Shown: one piece after another, positions 35,664 through 44,296 of the stretch
Position numbering within the stretch: the first letter of the stretch is position 1
Layout of the letters: the number at the start of each line of letters is the position of its first letter
Assembly: GCA_031291415.1 (NCBI GenBank)
Contig: JARLJB010000375.1
Location: forward strand, 21,978-85,977
Direction of reading: 5' to 3'
Source of the DNA: Telmatospirillum sp.
Lineage (GTDB): Bacteria; Pseudomonadota; Alphaproteobacteria; Rhodospirillales; Magnetospirillaceae
DNA: 64,000 bases
Notes under the pieces: generated by a model
What the model was told of the DNA's origin: nothing
Database searches by the model: none
The model's input: only the letters and a program-made list of their open reading frames with translations
Position numbers and translations under genes: made by a program

Positions 35664-36386
35664 TCAAGCCACATGAGGGGTGCTGTTGCCCGCCCGTCCG
35701 CCGGAGGCTTCCTCCGGGTCGCGCAGGACATAGCCGCGACCCCAAACGGTTTCGATATAGTTTGTGCCTCCGGTGGCATTGGCGAGCTTCTTGCGGAGTT
35801 TGCAAATGAAGACGTCGATGATCTTTAACTCGGGTTCATCAATGCCGCCGTAAAGGTGGTTAAGAAACTGTTCCTTGGTTAGCGTCTGCCCCTTGCGGAG
35901 CGACAATAATTCAAGAATTCCATATTCCTTGCCAGTCAGATGTAGCGGATCGCTGTCGACTTCGACATTCCGCTTGTCGAGATTGACCGTCAGCCGACCG
36001 GTTCGAATGACCGATTGCGAATGGCCTTTGGAACGGCGGACGATCGCCTGGATCCGGGCGATCAATTCGCTGCGGTCGAAAGGCTTGGTGAGATAGTCGT
36101 CAGCGCCGAATCCCAGTCCCTTGACTTTCTTGTCGGCTTCCGACAGGCCCGACAGGATCAGCACGGGGGTTTCGATGCGCGCAGCCCGCAGCCGCCGCAA
36201 GACTTCATACCCATCCATGTCGGGAAGTAAAAGATCAAGCAAGATAATGTCGTAATCGTAGAGCTTGCCGATCTCCAATCCATCTTCGCCCATACTAGTA
36301 GCGTCAACCACCATGCCTTCAGCACGCAGCACCAGCTCCAGGCTTTTGGAGGTCATGGGGTCGTCTTCGACGATCAGTACTCGCAT
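35664..36386 (-). CDS. ctrA: cell-cycle/flagellar master response regulator CtrA
   Basis: 240 aa from ATG 36386 (MRVLIVEDD); ATGs further upstream in frame are less likely. OmpR-type regulator: receiver ~1-120 with phospho-Asp in [12 protein letters not shown] and Lys in [10 protein letters not shown], then a winged helix with [17 protein letters not shown] and the CtrA-characteristic [22 protein letters not shown]. It binds TTAA-N7-TTAA sites and, in non-Caulobacterales, mainly controls motility and development. Its divergent neighbour is fliI, with a CtrA-like box between. ChpT, its phosphodonor, is also in the window. Confidence 0.95.
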   Translation of the reverse strand: MRVLIVEDDPMTSKSLELVLRAEGMVVDATSMGEDGLEIGKLYDYDIILLDLLLPDMDGYEVLRRLRAARIETPVLILSGLSEADKKVKGLGFGADDYLTKPFDRSELIARIQAIVRRSKGHSQSVIRTGRLTVNLDKRNVEVDSDPLHLTGKEYGILELLSLRKGQTLTKEQFLNHLYGGIDEPELKIIDVFICKLRKKLANATGGTNYIETVWGRGYVLRDPEEASGGRAGNSTPHVA

Positions 36387-36479
36387 CCCGCGGTTTCCGG
36401 TGTCCATGAATGACTTGGTAACCATAAGGGGGTAGGCATGCCGGGCGCAAGGAAACTAGCGTCTAGCGAACGAAGCAAG

Positions 36480-36494
36480 TTTACCAAGATTTAA
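36480..36494. promoter_or_regulatory. CtrA-like box between ctrA and fliI
   Basis: TTTA-N7-TTAA (36480-36494) matches the CtrA consensus TTAA-N7-TTAA with one mismatch. It lies 94 nt upstream of the ctrA ATG and 44 nt before the fliI start, so it could serve autoregulation and early flagellar control. Confidence 0.5.
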
Positions 36495-36537
36495 GGGGAA
36501 TATGCTAGCGTATAGACGTACTAAAAGGGGCGGAATA

Positions 36538-37857
36538 GTGGGCCTACTTGTCAAATCTCTGATCAGCGACATCGATCGTCTCCCCTCTGTGCGGGTTTTT
36601 GGCCGTGTCGAGGGCGTGCAGGGATTGCTGGTCGAGGCTAGCGGCTTGCGCAATCGCCTGTCGGTTGGCGACCGTTGCCAGATTCAAGGGCGCGACCGCT
36701 GGGTCGTTTGCGAAGCTGTCGGCTTTCGTAACGGCCGGGCGTTGCTGATGCCATTTTCCTCATTGGATGGTGTCGGGCTCGGTTGCCGCGTCGAAGTCGT
36801 TGATTCAAGCCCGGTTCTCTATCCGCATCCCGACTGGCTGGGCCGGGTCATCAATGCGATGGGCGAGCCGATCGATGGAAAGGGACCGCTGCCTGTTGGC
36901 GATCGGCCTTATCCTGTTCGAAACCGCCCGCCGCCGGCCCATTCCCGACAGCGTGTTGGCGGCAAGCTCGATTTGGGCGTCAGGGCGATGAACGCCTTTC
37001 TGACCACGTGCCGCGGCCAGCGCATGGGTATTTTTGCCGGGTCGGGTGTGGGCAAGTCGTCGCTGCTGTCGATGATGGCCAAGAACACGGATGCCGATGT
37101 CTCGGTGGTCGGCCTGATCGGCGAACGCGGACGCGAGGCCCGCGAATTCATCGAGGATGATCTTGGCGAAGCGGGAATGGCCCGGGCCGTCGTCGTGGCC
37201 GCAACCTCCGACGAATCGGCTTTGCTCCGCCGCCAGGCCGCCTATGTGACTTTGACGGTCGCAGAGTATTTTCGCGACCTGCAGCATGACGTCCTCTGTC
37301 TGATGGACAGCGTCACACGGTTCGCCATGGCCCAGCGCGAGATCAGTCTGTCGGTCGGAGAGCCGCCTGCCAGCAAGGGCTATACGCCGACGGTTTTTGC
37401 CGAATTGCCCCGCCTTTTGGAACGGGCCGGTCCCGGCGGGCCGGGACAGGGATCGATCACCGGACTGTTCACCGTGCTGGTCGACGGCGACGACCACAAT
37501 GAGCCGATTGCCGACGCGGTGCGTGGTATCCTTGATGGTCATGTGGTGCTTGATCGCGCCATCGCCGAACGCGGGCGGTATCCGGCGATCAATATTCTGC
37601 GCAGCGTTTCGCGAACGATGCCCGGTTGCAACACGCCTGAGGAAAACGAATTGATCGCCCGGGCTCGCCGTCTTCTGGCGCTTTACGACGACATGGCGGA
37701 ACTGATCCGGCTGGGCGCCTATCGGCGGGGAACCGATCCCGCCGTCGACGAGGCCATTCACTACTATCCGGCACTTGAGGCTTTTCTCAGCCAAGGAAAG
37801 CGTGATGCCACTGATTTGGCCACCAGTTACGCCATGCTGGCGGCTATCTTTAACTAG
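36538..37857 (+). CDS. fliI: flagellar export ATPase FliI
   Basis: 439 aa from GTG 36538, preceded by AAAGGGG at 7-nt spacing; an ATG at 36502 would add 12 residues but has a purine tract only ~3 nt away. F1-beta-like ATPase of the flagellar T3SS. Walker A is [12 protein letters not shown] (~166-175), followed by [14 protein letters not shown] and the Walker [17 protein letters not shown]. The C-terminal helical domain is complete. FliJ follows, after an unusually long 114-bp gap carrying an inverted repeat. Confidence 0.95.
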   Translation: MGLLVKSLISDIDRLPSVRVFGRVEGVQGLLVEASGLRNRLSVGDRCQIQGRDRWVVCEAVGFRNGRALLMPFSSLDGVGLGCRVEVVDSSPVLYPHPDWLGRVINAMGEPIDGKGPLPVGDRPYPVRNRPPPAHSRQRVGGKLDLGVRAMNAFLTTCRGQRMGIFAGSGVGKSSLLSMMAKNTDADVSVVGLIGERGREAREFIEDDLGEAGMARAVVVAATSDESALLRRQAAYVTLTVAEYFRDLQHDVLCLMDSVTRFAMAQREISLSVGEPPASKGYTPTVFAELPRLLERAGPGGPGQGSITGLFTVLVDGDDHNEPIADAVRGILDGHVVLDRAIAERGRYPAINILRSVSRTMPGCNTPEENELIARARRLLALYDDMAELIRLGAYRRGTDPAVDEAIHYYPALEAFLSQGKRDATDLATSYAMLAAIFN

Positions 37858-37889
37858 CACGTTGACCAATTCAGAAGGTCCCACCCTGA

Positions 37890-37912
37890 CCCCTCCCAAT
37901 CAAGCGGAGGGG
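37890..37912. repeat. inverted repeat in the fliI-fliJ gap
   Basis: cccctcc (37890-37896) pairs with ggagggg (37906-37912) around a 9-nt loop, followed by further C/G-rich complementary runs up to 37950. It looks like a small intergenic repeat inserted in the operon, or an attenuator. Confidence 0.4.
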
Positions 37913-37971
37913 AGCAGAACTGAGGTTTCCTCCCCCTTGTGGCGAGGGCTGGATAAAGAAGGGAGCTAGCC

Positions 37972-38424
37972 CTGTCGCGCAAGGCCAAAGATCTCGATTC
38001 CTTGTTGCGTTTGCACAGTTGGACGGTCGATGAGCGCCGTCGCGAGCTGGGGGTTCTGCATGCCCGTGAAGAGGAGCTGATCGCCACCGGCGAGGAGATG
38101 GCCCGGCAACTGCTTCGAGAGCAGCAGGCCGCGAGCGCCGATCCGGCCGTTGCGGGGTTCATTTATGCCGCCTTCGCCGTCGGCCATCGCTTGCGCCGCG
38201 AACAGCTTGGACGCACCTTGGCGGCCCTACGCGAAGAAATCGAGCAAGCGCGCGACCGCTTGGCCGACGCCTTTCGTCAGCTCAAAGTCTTTGAGGAAGT
38301 TCAGAAAGAGCGTGCCCATCAGGAGGATATCGACGCGGCGCGCAAAGAGCAGATGTTTTTCGACGAAATCGCCCAGACCCAGTTCCGCCAAAAGCAGGCG
38401 GCCAAGCGGGAGAGCCAGACCTGA
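37972..38424 (+). CDS. fliJ: flagellar export protein FliJ (probable CTG start)
   Basis: 150 aa if begun at CTG 37972, giving (M)SRKAKDLDSLLRLHSWTVDE, with GGGAG 6 nt upstream. No ATG, GTG or TTG exists between the in-frame stop at 37954-37956 and a TTG at 37999, which lacks an RBS. The protein is almost entirely coiled coil and rich in Arg/Glu/Gln, as FliJ is. FliJ is the stalk-like subunit that couples FliI to FlhA in the export gate. Position after fliI and the Leu-rich start support the call. The start codon is the weak point; TTG 37999 or 38002 would give 140-141 aa. Confidence 0.8.
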   Translation: MSRKAKDLDSLLRLHSWTVDERRRELGVLHAREEELIATGEEMARQLLREQQAASADPAVAGFIYAAFAVGHRLRREQLGRTLAALREEIEQARDRLADAFRQLKVFEEVQKERAHQEDIDAARKEQMFFDEIAQTQFRQKQAAKRESQT

Positions 38425-38517
38425 GGCGGCTCCGCCAGCCAGCCGTCTTCACGCTCTAACTTACATTTATGTCCCTCGGCCCTGCGCGCGCAGCCTTAGC
38501 GCCTGGCCGCGGTCGCT

Positions 38518-40020
38518 CTAGTTGTCGAGAAAGCTTTCGAGAGGCAGTGCGCGGGATTGTCCTGGGCCGCCGCCGACCGGTGGTAACGTCAGCTCCAAAT
38601 CCTGCTGGCTTCGGGAACGGGCCTGGAAGACCTGGGCGGTGGGGACGATGAAGGTCTGCATGCCGCCCAGAAACACGCCGCAGGCCCGGCTGTAATCGCG
38701 GCCGGTGGCGAACACGGCGCGGAAAGTACCGTCGGGAATGCCATCGATAATCGCCTCGGACCCGCCGGCCATGAAGAAGGACAGCAAGGTTCGGCTGTTT
38801 TGCGTCTTGAGGCGGACCACCACATCCATGCCCGTGCTGTTCTGTACGGAAAGGCGATGCTCGCCGCCGGTGCGCCGCAATAAGATATCGCCGGTATGCA
38901 ACGGCCCGCCTTTCTGTTCGCGGCACCAGCGGTTCTTCGATATTTCGCCCTCGCCGCCGAACAGGTAGCGGGCCGGCACGTAACCGGTGACGCCGTTGGG
39001 CGTCAAAATCCGGGCCCATTCTCCGTCGGCGGAGGAATCCATCACCTGCACGGTCGCGAATCGGTCGAGAAGGGCGACCACCGGTTCGGTATTGGTCGGA
39101 CCTTGGCGAACTTTCAAGACGTCGACGGCCACATGTCGCATCTCTCCGGCCTGCGCCGGCTGGATGGTGATCATCGCGGTGACGCTGTCGGTCTGGCTGC
39201 GCAACAGCAGCGCCACTCCGGACAGCATGATCGCAAGCAAAAGGCCGGCGAGCGGCAAAGCCTGCATGACAGAGGCATAGTGCCAGCGGCGCCAGCGGTT
39301 TTTCAGGTGGCGGGCGGCCGGGTCGCTGACCTTGCTGGCGGCGCGAATGATGTCGGCAATGCGCCGCCGTTCCTCGTCATTCTTGGCAAATGACTGGGCC
39401 TGTTCAGCGAGCGCGCGCGCAAGGTTCGGATCTCCCAGTCGCAAGAAGGCCCGCGCCTGATGCAGCAGAACCCACTGATTGTCGATTCGCGGCATCTCGC
39501 CGCCGCTAAGATTGGTGAGCAAGGCTTTGATCGTTCGCCACGGGCCCAAAATGCCCCACCAACCCTGCAGCCATGTCACCGTACTGGCGCGAATTGCCGT
39601 GCGATCGGCACAGTCTCGGCAAAAAATGCCGGCCACCGTGCTTCGCCGGCTTGCGAACAGCACGCTTTTGACCCGGTGAAAAATAATGTAGCGCGGTTGC
39701 GCCGTGACCTTTCCGCACCGGGAGCAGTGAACAGGAACCGGACGGGGATCATGGGGGTCTATCGTCGCTGCCGGGCCAAGAGGATGCGCCGTGGCGTCGT
39801 ACCGAGCCCGGCTGCGGTAGTCTTTAAGGACCTGATAAGCCTCGGTAAGTTCGATAAATTCCTGTTCCGCGTTCTCCGACAGATTGACGTCTGGGTGCAG
39901 CCGTTTGGCCATCTGACGATAGGCCAAGCGAATTTCCGACGCGTCAGCCAGGGGGCCGATGTCGAGGATGGCGTAGTAACCCAAAGGATCAGAAGGGGAG
40001 CTGCGTACTTCGTCGCGCAT
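38518..40020 (-). CDS. J-domain protein with zinc motif, membrane segment and SH3-like domain
   Basis: 500 aa from ATG 40020; frames open to 40065. Order: a DnaJ-type J domain (~10-75) with the HPD motif in AKRLHPDVN; a four-Cys site (CSRCGK ... CRDCAD, ~97-135); a helical stretch ~160-250; one membrane segment (LPLAGLLLAIMLSGVALLL, ~255-275); then an outside part with an SH3b-like domain (VLKVRQGPTNTEPVVALLD ... NGVTGYVPARYLF, ~300-355) and a beta-rich end. It is the last gene of the long flagellar operon, about 100 nt after the preceding one. It may recruit Hsp70 (DnaK) to the membrane during flagellar assembly, but that is inference. No named family is recognised for the whole architecture. 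Confidence 0.8.
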   Translation of the reverse strand: MRDEVRSSPSDPLGYYAILDIGPLADASEIRLAYRQMAKRLHPDVNLSENAEQEFIELTEAYQVLKDYRSRARYDATAHPLGPAATIDPHDPRPVPVHCSRCGKVTAQPRYIIFHRVKSVLFASRRSTVAGIFCRDCADRTAIRASTVTWLQGWWGILGPWRTIKALLTNLSGGEMPRIDNQWVLLHQARAFLRLGDPNLARALAEQAQSFAKNDEERRRIADIIRAASKVSDPAARHLKNRWRRWHYASVMQALPLAGLLLAIMLSGVALLLRSQTDSVTAMITIQPAQAGEMRHVAVDVLKVRQGPTNTEPVVALLDRFATVQVMDSSADGEWARILTPNGVTGYVPARYLFGGEGEISKNRWCREQKGGPLHTGDILLRRTGGEHRLSVQNSTGMDVVVRLKTQNSRTLLSFFMAGGSEAIIDGIPDGTFRAVFATGRDYSRACGVFLGGMQTFIVPTAQVFQARSRSQQDLELTLPPVGGGPGQSRALPLESFLDN

Positions 40021-40120
40021 GATTGCCGGGAGCCTCGGGGCTGGTCCGCGAGGACAGCCGTCCATGAACTACATGCAAATATCATACCGAAGCGTGTCGG
40101 TGACAAGCGCCGTTCGGGCT

Positions 40121-42484
40121 CTAGATGATCCAGCCCGATTGAGCTTGGTCCAACGCCGGGATCGGTTCGATGAACTGCGCCGTCTGCTGGAAACTGGCAT
40201 TTCCGTTCAGGCCGAATCCCTCCAAAGAGCGCGAGAAAATCTCGGCGATGTCCTTTCGCATGCCGTCCGGAAGCGTTTGGCGGCTGCGAAAGATGAGATC
40301 AAAGCGTTTGGTCTTGCGCCGCACCAAACCGTCCAGTTGCAGCGACCCTAATTTGCTGAGGTCGAGGTCCAGGAGAAATCTGGTTCCTTCCTCTTCGCGG
40401 GCCGTGGCCTCTTTCTCGTTTTCCGGTGGACGCCGAACGACCAGACGGACGCGTTCGATCCGTTGTCCCATCGGCAAAGGCAGGATCAGGCTTTGCCATT
40501 CGCCGGGCAGGGGCATGCGTACCGGACTTTTGAGTGTCGACATTTCCTTGCTGAGTCGGTCCAGCTGCGGTTTTTGTCCAGCCTTTGTCAAGGCGGCCAG
40601 CCGTTTTTCGCCGAACCAGGGGCGAATGGAGCCAGACTCCACTGCAGCGGTCAACCCGATCAGGGCGGCCACCCAGTGAGTACCCGAGTCAGGGGGCGCG
40701 GCCGATCCAAGGGCCGGCGGGTGTGGGTCGAGCTGTGGCAGGATGTCGAGGGCATCGTCGAACGCTGGACTGAAATTGGCCGAGAGGTCTCCCTCGTCCT
40801 GGTCGTTGGGCGGGGGTTGCGGTGTCGTCATTGTCGTGCCGCTCACGGGGGCCAAGGTGACACGGGCGCCGATCGGCAACGGTGTGTCGGTTTGCAAAAC
40901 CAGCAGCCCCAAGGACGTCTGGATCAGAGGTTGGCCTGCATGGCTGTTGGGGGCGACAAAGCCATCGAAACTCTGCGGCAGCGCGCCGGAACTGCTCTCG
41001 GTCGCCGGAGCTGGCACAATCGTACCGGCGGAGCCGGTGGTGCCGGCAGCGGGGGTGGTGGTCGGTGGCGGGGAATTGCGATCGGCCGCGGCATTCGTGA
41101 CCGATGACGAGGAGACATCCGTCGACATGTCGGGCGGTATCGTCTCGGCAGCCGTGTCTTGCGACAGGGGGGGCGTCGATTGGGGGACCGTCGACTGGGT
41201 CGGTGTCGCGTCGGCGGTCGTCGCGGGTGGAGGCTCAGTGGGCTGGACCGTGAGCGTTGTCGCCGGAGGAGACGGCAATGGACGCGATTCCACCGTCGCG
41301 GGAATCGAGCCCGTTGGTGGCGGAGGGGGGGTAGAGGCGGGCGAGTTCCCGAGCGCCTGCGATTTTGTCGGGGCGGCCGATGCCGGCGGCGGCGAGATCG
41401 GTTGCTTCGCCTCGCCGCTGACTTGCAGAGGCGTGCCTGCGGTTGCGGGCAAGCTATTCGCCGGCTTCGTATCCCCACCCCCCGTCCGTGCCATCTCTCC
41501 CGTGGTCGCTGGGGCTTCTTCGGGGGCCGCCGTGGCTCCGGAAGACACAGGTGCGTTTTTTGAGCCCGTGTCCGGCAACCGGACCGGATCGCCCCCATTC
41601 GTTGCAGGCGTGCTCTCGGGAGGCGCCACCTCTTGCACGGTCGGAGGGGTCAGCCGGCTGTAAGCTTGATGCGCCTGCCGGGCCGTGGTCGAACCGTTCA
41701 TGCTGCCGGTCTGTTGCTGCTGCGAGAGAGAGCCGGTTTGCGACATGCCGTCATTGGGAGGGGGCGCAGCCGCGGCGGGGTTGGTGGTTTTGCCTGTAAT
41801 GGCTGTGTTCTGGCCCTGGAGCGGCTGTTCCCGGCCGGATACCGGCATCGTCGTGGGGGCGGCGGCCGTGGCCGGAGCGCCATTGGTCGGCGTCGCCTGG
41901 ATGGCGACGATACGGACCTGAAACTGTGTGCCGCGGGAAAGAGGGAGAAGGTTCGCATTCTCCGCGGGTTCCGGTGTGCCACCATGGACGACCGTGGCAA
42001 GGACGCCCTTCGTCTGAAGCTGTGTGGTGGGAGAACTGACTGACGCTATGTCCCCGGAGTCCCTTGCATCCCCGATTGATACCGCTGTCGCAGAGGTCGC
42101 CTGAGAGGCCGCCGGAGCCGCAGAGGGGTGTGTGGCATCGGCAGTTTGACCACCGGAAAGAGGTGTTCCGTTCCCGGAAACGGCCTGTCCGTCGACACCA
42201 ACCAGTCGCAATTGGCTGACATCATTGCCGGTGGGCAGTTGCAACTGAAGCGTTGTTCCGGGAGACACCGATACCGGCGTTTTGATTTGGAGAGAACCTT
42301 CCGATGTGACCAGGGTGACGACGTTCTTCCCCGGGCCGGTGGCGGTGACCGTTCCCTCGATCTGGGCGCCCGCAGGCAATTTCGTCAATTGCCCTGAAGG
42401 GTCGCTGATGACACCGGCCAAACCTGCCGTCGATGATGGCACCGGAGGTGCTGCCGGCGGCAGGGCGGGCGGGATGGCGCTCAT
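40121..42484 (-). CDS. Pro/Thr/Ala-rich FliK-like protein in flagellar operon
   Basis: 787 aa. Residues ~1-100 form a compact beta-like domain (QLTKLPAGAQIEGTVTATG ... LQLQLPTG). Residues ~110-560 are low-complexity, rich in Pro, Thr, Ser and Ala with runs such as TPPPPPTGSIPATV. A C-terminal domain (~560-787) has MPLPGEWQSLILPLPMGQ and LDLDLSKLGSLQLDGL, close to the C-terminal pattern of FliK proteins. The start overlaps flhG by 4 nt, so the two are co-translated. A better FliK is encoded at 51973-54153. This one may be a second hook-length or substrate-switch protein; function is unproven. Confidence 0.7.
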   Translation of the reverse strand: MSAIPPALPPAAPPVPSSTAGLAGVISDPSGQLTKLPAGAQIEGTVTATGPGKNVVTLVTSEGSLQIKTPVSVSPGTTLQLQLPTGNDVSQLRLVGVDGQAVSGNGTPLSGGQTADATHPSAAPAASQATSATAVSIGDARDSGDIASVSSPTTQLQTKGVLATVVHGGTPEPAENANLLPLSRGTQFQVRIVAIQATPTNGAPATAAAPTTMPVSGREQPLQGQNTAITGKTTNPAAAAPPPNDGMSQTGSLSQQQQTGSMNGSTTARQAHQAYSRLTPPTVQEVAPPESTPATNGGDPVRLPDTGSKNAPVSSGATAAPEEAPATTGEMARTGGGDTKPANSLPATAGTPLQVSGEAKQPISPPPASAAPTKSQALGNSPASTPPPPPTGSIPATVESRPLPSPPATTLTVQPTEPPPATTADATPTQSTVPQSTPPLSQDTAAETIPPDMSTDVSSSSVTNAAADRNSPPPTTTPAAGTTGSAGTIVPAPATESSSGALPQSFDGFVAPNSHAGQPLIQTSLGLLVLQTDTPLPIGARVTLAPVSGTTMTTPQPPPNDQDEGDLSANFSPAFDDALDILPQLDPHPPALGSAAPPDSGTHWVAALIGLTAAVESGSIRPWFGEKRLAALTKAGQKPQLDRLSKEMSTLKSPVRMPLPGEWQSLILPLPMGQRIERVRLVVRRPPENEKEATAREEEGTRFLLDLDLSKLGSLQLDGLVRRKTKRFDLIFRSRQTLPDGMRKDIAEIFSRSLEGFGLNGNASFQQTAQFIEPIPALDQAQSGWII

Positions 42485-43278
42485 CGGCCTCCCAATAGCT
42501 TCGCGACAATGGCTTCGACGTCTGTCGCGGCTTCGCTGTTTGGCGAACGGGTCAGCAGTGGGCTCTGGTTGCGGATCGCTTCACGCACTTTGAGATCCCG
42601 GCGAATGACTCCGGCCAAAGGTGGCGATGCCTTTAGAAATCCCTCGCAAGCCTTGAGCAGAGTGTTGTAGATCCTTTCCCCCTCCCGGGTCGAATTGGCC
42701 ATATTGACCACAACCCGAATGTCGGTGCCAGGGCGCTCCAACAAGGTAACCTTGATGAAGGCGTAAGCGTCGGTGAGCGAGGTCGGCTCGTCGGTAGTCA
42801 CGACCAGGATGGTTCCCGCATTGTTCGAAAGCGCGCGAACCGTCTTTTCGACACCTGCTCCCAGATCCAAGACCACCTTGTCATAGGCACAGGCGAGGAG
42901 ATTGAGGTCATCCCCTAAAAGTTGCAGGCGCGACAATGGAATATTGGCCAAAGATCCCGAACCGGATCGGCCGGCGATGACATCGAAGCCGCCTTCGGCG
43001 TAGGACACCGTAGCCTGGTTGAGAGTCAGCCGACCGGTAACCACGCTGCCGAGATCATGCTTTGGCATCAATCCCAATTGTATGTCGACATTGGCGAGGC
43101 CAAGGTCGCCGTCAAACAACAGGACACGCTGGCCGGAACGGGCCAAAGCATGGCTCATGGTAATGGAGAACCAGGTTTTACCAACACCGCCCTTACCGGA
43201 AGCCACGGCGAGCACGTTACGCCCTTTCGCCCGCTGAGCGGGACGCGGCGCAAGGTTGGGGGCGGGCAATACGGTCAT
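42481..43278 (-). CDS. flhG: flagellar number regulator FlhG (MinD-like ATPase)
   Basis: 265 aa. Deviant Walker A is ASGKGGVGKTWFSI (residues ~26-39), with the MinD/ParA motif LLFDGDLGLANVDIQLG and the switch DLGAGVEKT. FlhG (FleN, YlxH) limits flagellar number and acts with FlhF, encoded immediately upstream with a 4-nt overlap. A C-terminal amphipathic helix for membrane binding is not obvious. Confidence 0.92.
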   Translation of the reverse strand: MTVLPAPNLAPRPAQRAKGRNVLAVASGKGGVGKTWFSITMSHALARSGQRVLLFDGDLGLANVDIQLGLMPKHDLGSVVTGRLTLNQATVSYAEGGFDVIAGRSGSGSLANIPLSRLQLLGDDLNLLACAYDKVVLDLGAGVEKTVRALSNNAGTILVVTTDEPTSLTDAYAFIKVTLLERPGTDIRVVVNMANSTREGERIYNTLLKACEGFLKASPPLAGVIRRDLKVREAIRNQSPLLTRSPNSEAATDVEAIVAKLLGGR

Positions 43279-44276
43279 AAGGTGGCCTCTGTCGTCGTCG
43301 TAGACGCAGACTTCGCGGGGATAGTCTGCAGGGGGGTGGGCAACAGCATCCGAGCCATGGTACCGGCGTTGATCGGAGTCACTCCATTGGCAACATGTGG
43401 CGTGGCGCTGACGTCGCAGAACATTAAGGGGGCGGCATCGGCGGCCGCCATGATTGACCCAAGGCGGCGGGTAGTGTCAAGCCGTGTCGCCAGAAGCCGC
43501 GTCGCCCCTACGGCGCCAAAAGCCTCCCCAATTTCTGCTGCTTCGACGGGATCCCCACCGGCCGCCAAAACCAGGATTGGTTCGACATTGGCCGCTTCTA
43601 TCAGCGCGGTCAAATATTCCATGTCGGTGAGCTTAAAAGGATTCAGTCCGGGGCTGTCGATGAAGACGATATCATACTGCCCGGTACTTTCCTCGACCAC
43701 ACGACGTAACGAATCCGGTCCACGGGCGGAGATCAGGTCGATTTGCAGGATGCGGGTGAAAGCTGCGAGTTGCTCGGTTGCTCCCGCCCTGACGTTGTCG
43801 GCGGTGATGACGCCGACGCGGCGATTGCGTAAAGCCGACCGCGCCGTCAACTTTGCCACAACCATCGATTTCCCGTTGCCGGGGGGGCCGACGAGCATGA
43901 ATGGCCGGGGAGCGCCATGATCGGGCAACGGCGCGAAGGCAAAACCCGCTTCGAGAGCGGCTGTGCAGGCGTCTTGCGGATCGTCGATGGTGTTGGCGTG
44001 GACGGCATTGACCAGACGTTCGATCAGACGCGGCGGCAGGCCATGTTCGACCAAGGCATCTCGCACGATATCGGCAGCCGGCGTGCCGTTAGCCTCGGCC
44101 AGCATTTCACCGATCGCTTCCTCGACATCGGCCGGCTCAAGCGCCGCGGTGATGCGGACGCCCTTGCCACCGGCGGCGCGCTGCGTCGAGACAATGATCG
44201 CGTCTGCCCCCAGCTCCAAACGGACCATATGCATGGCTTCCGCCATGCTGGGTGCGGTGTAGGATTTGAGTCTCAT
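43275..44276 (-). CDS. flhF: flagellar placement GTPase FlhF
   Basis: 333 aa. SRP-type GTPase. The N-terminal B-region begins MRLKSYTAPSMAEAMHMVRL, followed by the N domain, then the G domain with P-loop MLVGPPGNGKSMVVAKLTA and the G3-like FIDSPGLNP. The P-loop GPPGNGKS and DSPG differ slightly from the usual GPTGVGKT and DTAG. FlhF recruits the first basal-body parts to the pole. It lies between flhA and flhG, the usual order. Confidence 0.92.
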   Translation of the reverse strand: MRLKSYTAPSMAEAMHMVRLELGADAIIVSTQRAAGGKGVRITAALEPADVEEAIGEMLAEANGTPAADIVRDALVEHGLPPRLIERLVNAVHANTIDDPQDACTAALEAGFAFAPLPDHGAPRPFMLVGPPGNGKSMVVAKLTARSALRNRRVGVITADNVRAGATEQLAAFTRILQIDLISARGPDSLRRVVEESTGQYDIVFIDSPGLNPFKLTDMEYLTALIEAANVEPILVLAAGGDPVEAAEIGEAFGAVGATRLLATRLDTTRRLGSIMAAADAAPLMFCDVSATPHVANGVTPINAGTMARMLLPTPLQTIPAKSASTTTTEATL

Positions 44277-44296
44277 TTCCTACTCGCCCCCATGAT

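Noticed and set aside
36805..37899. 364-codon minus frame
   Set aside because: Antisense to fliI.
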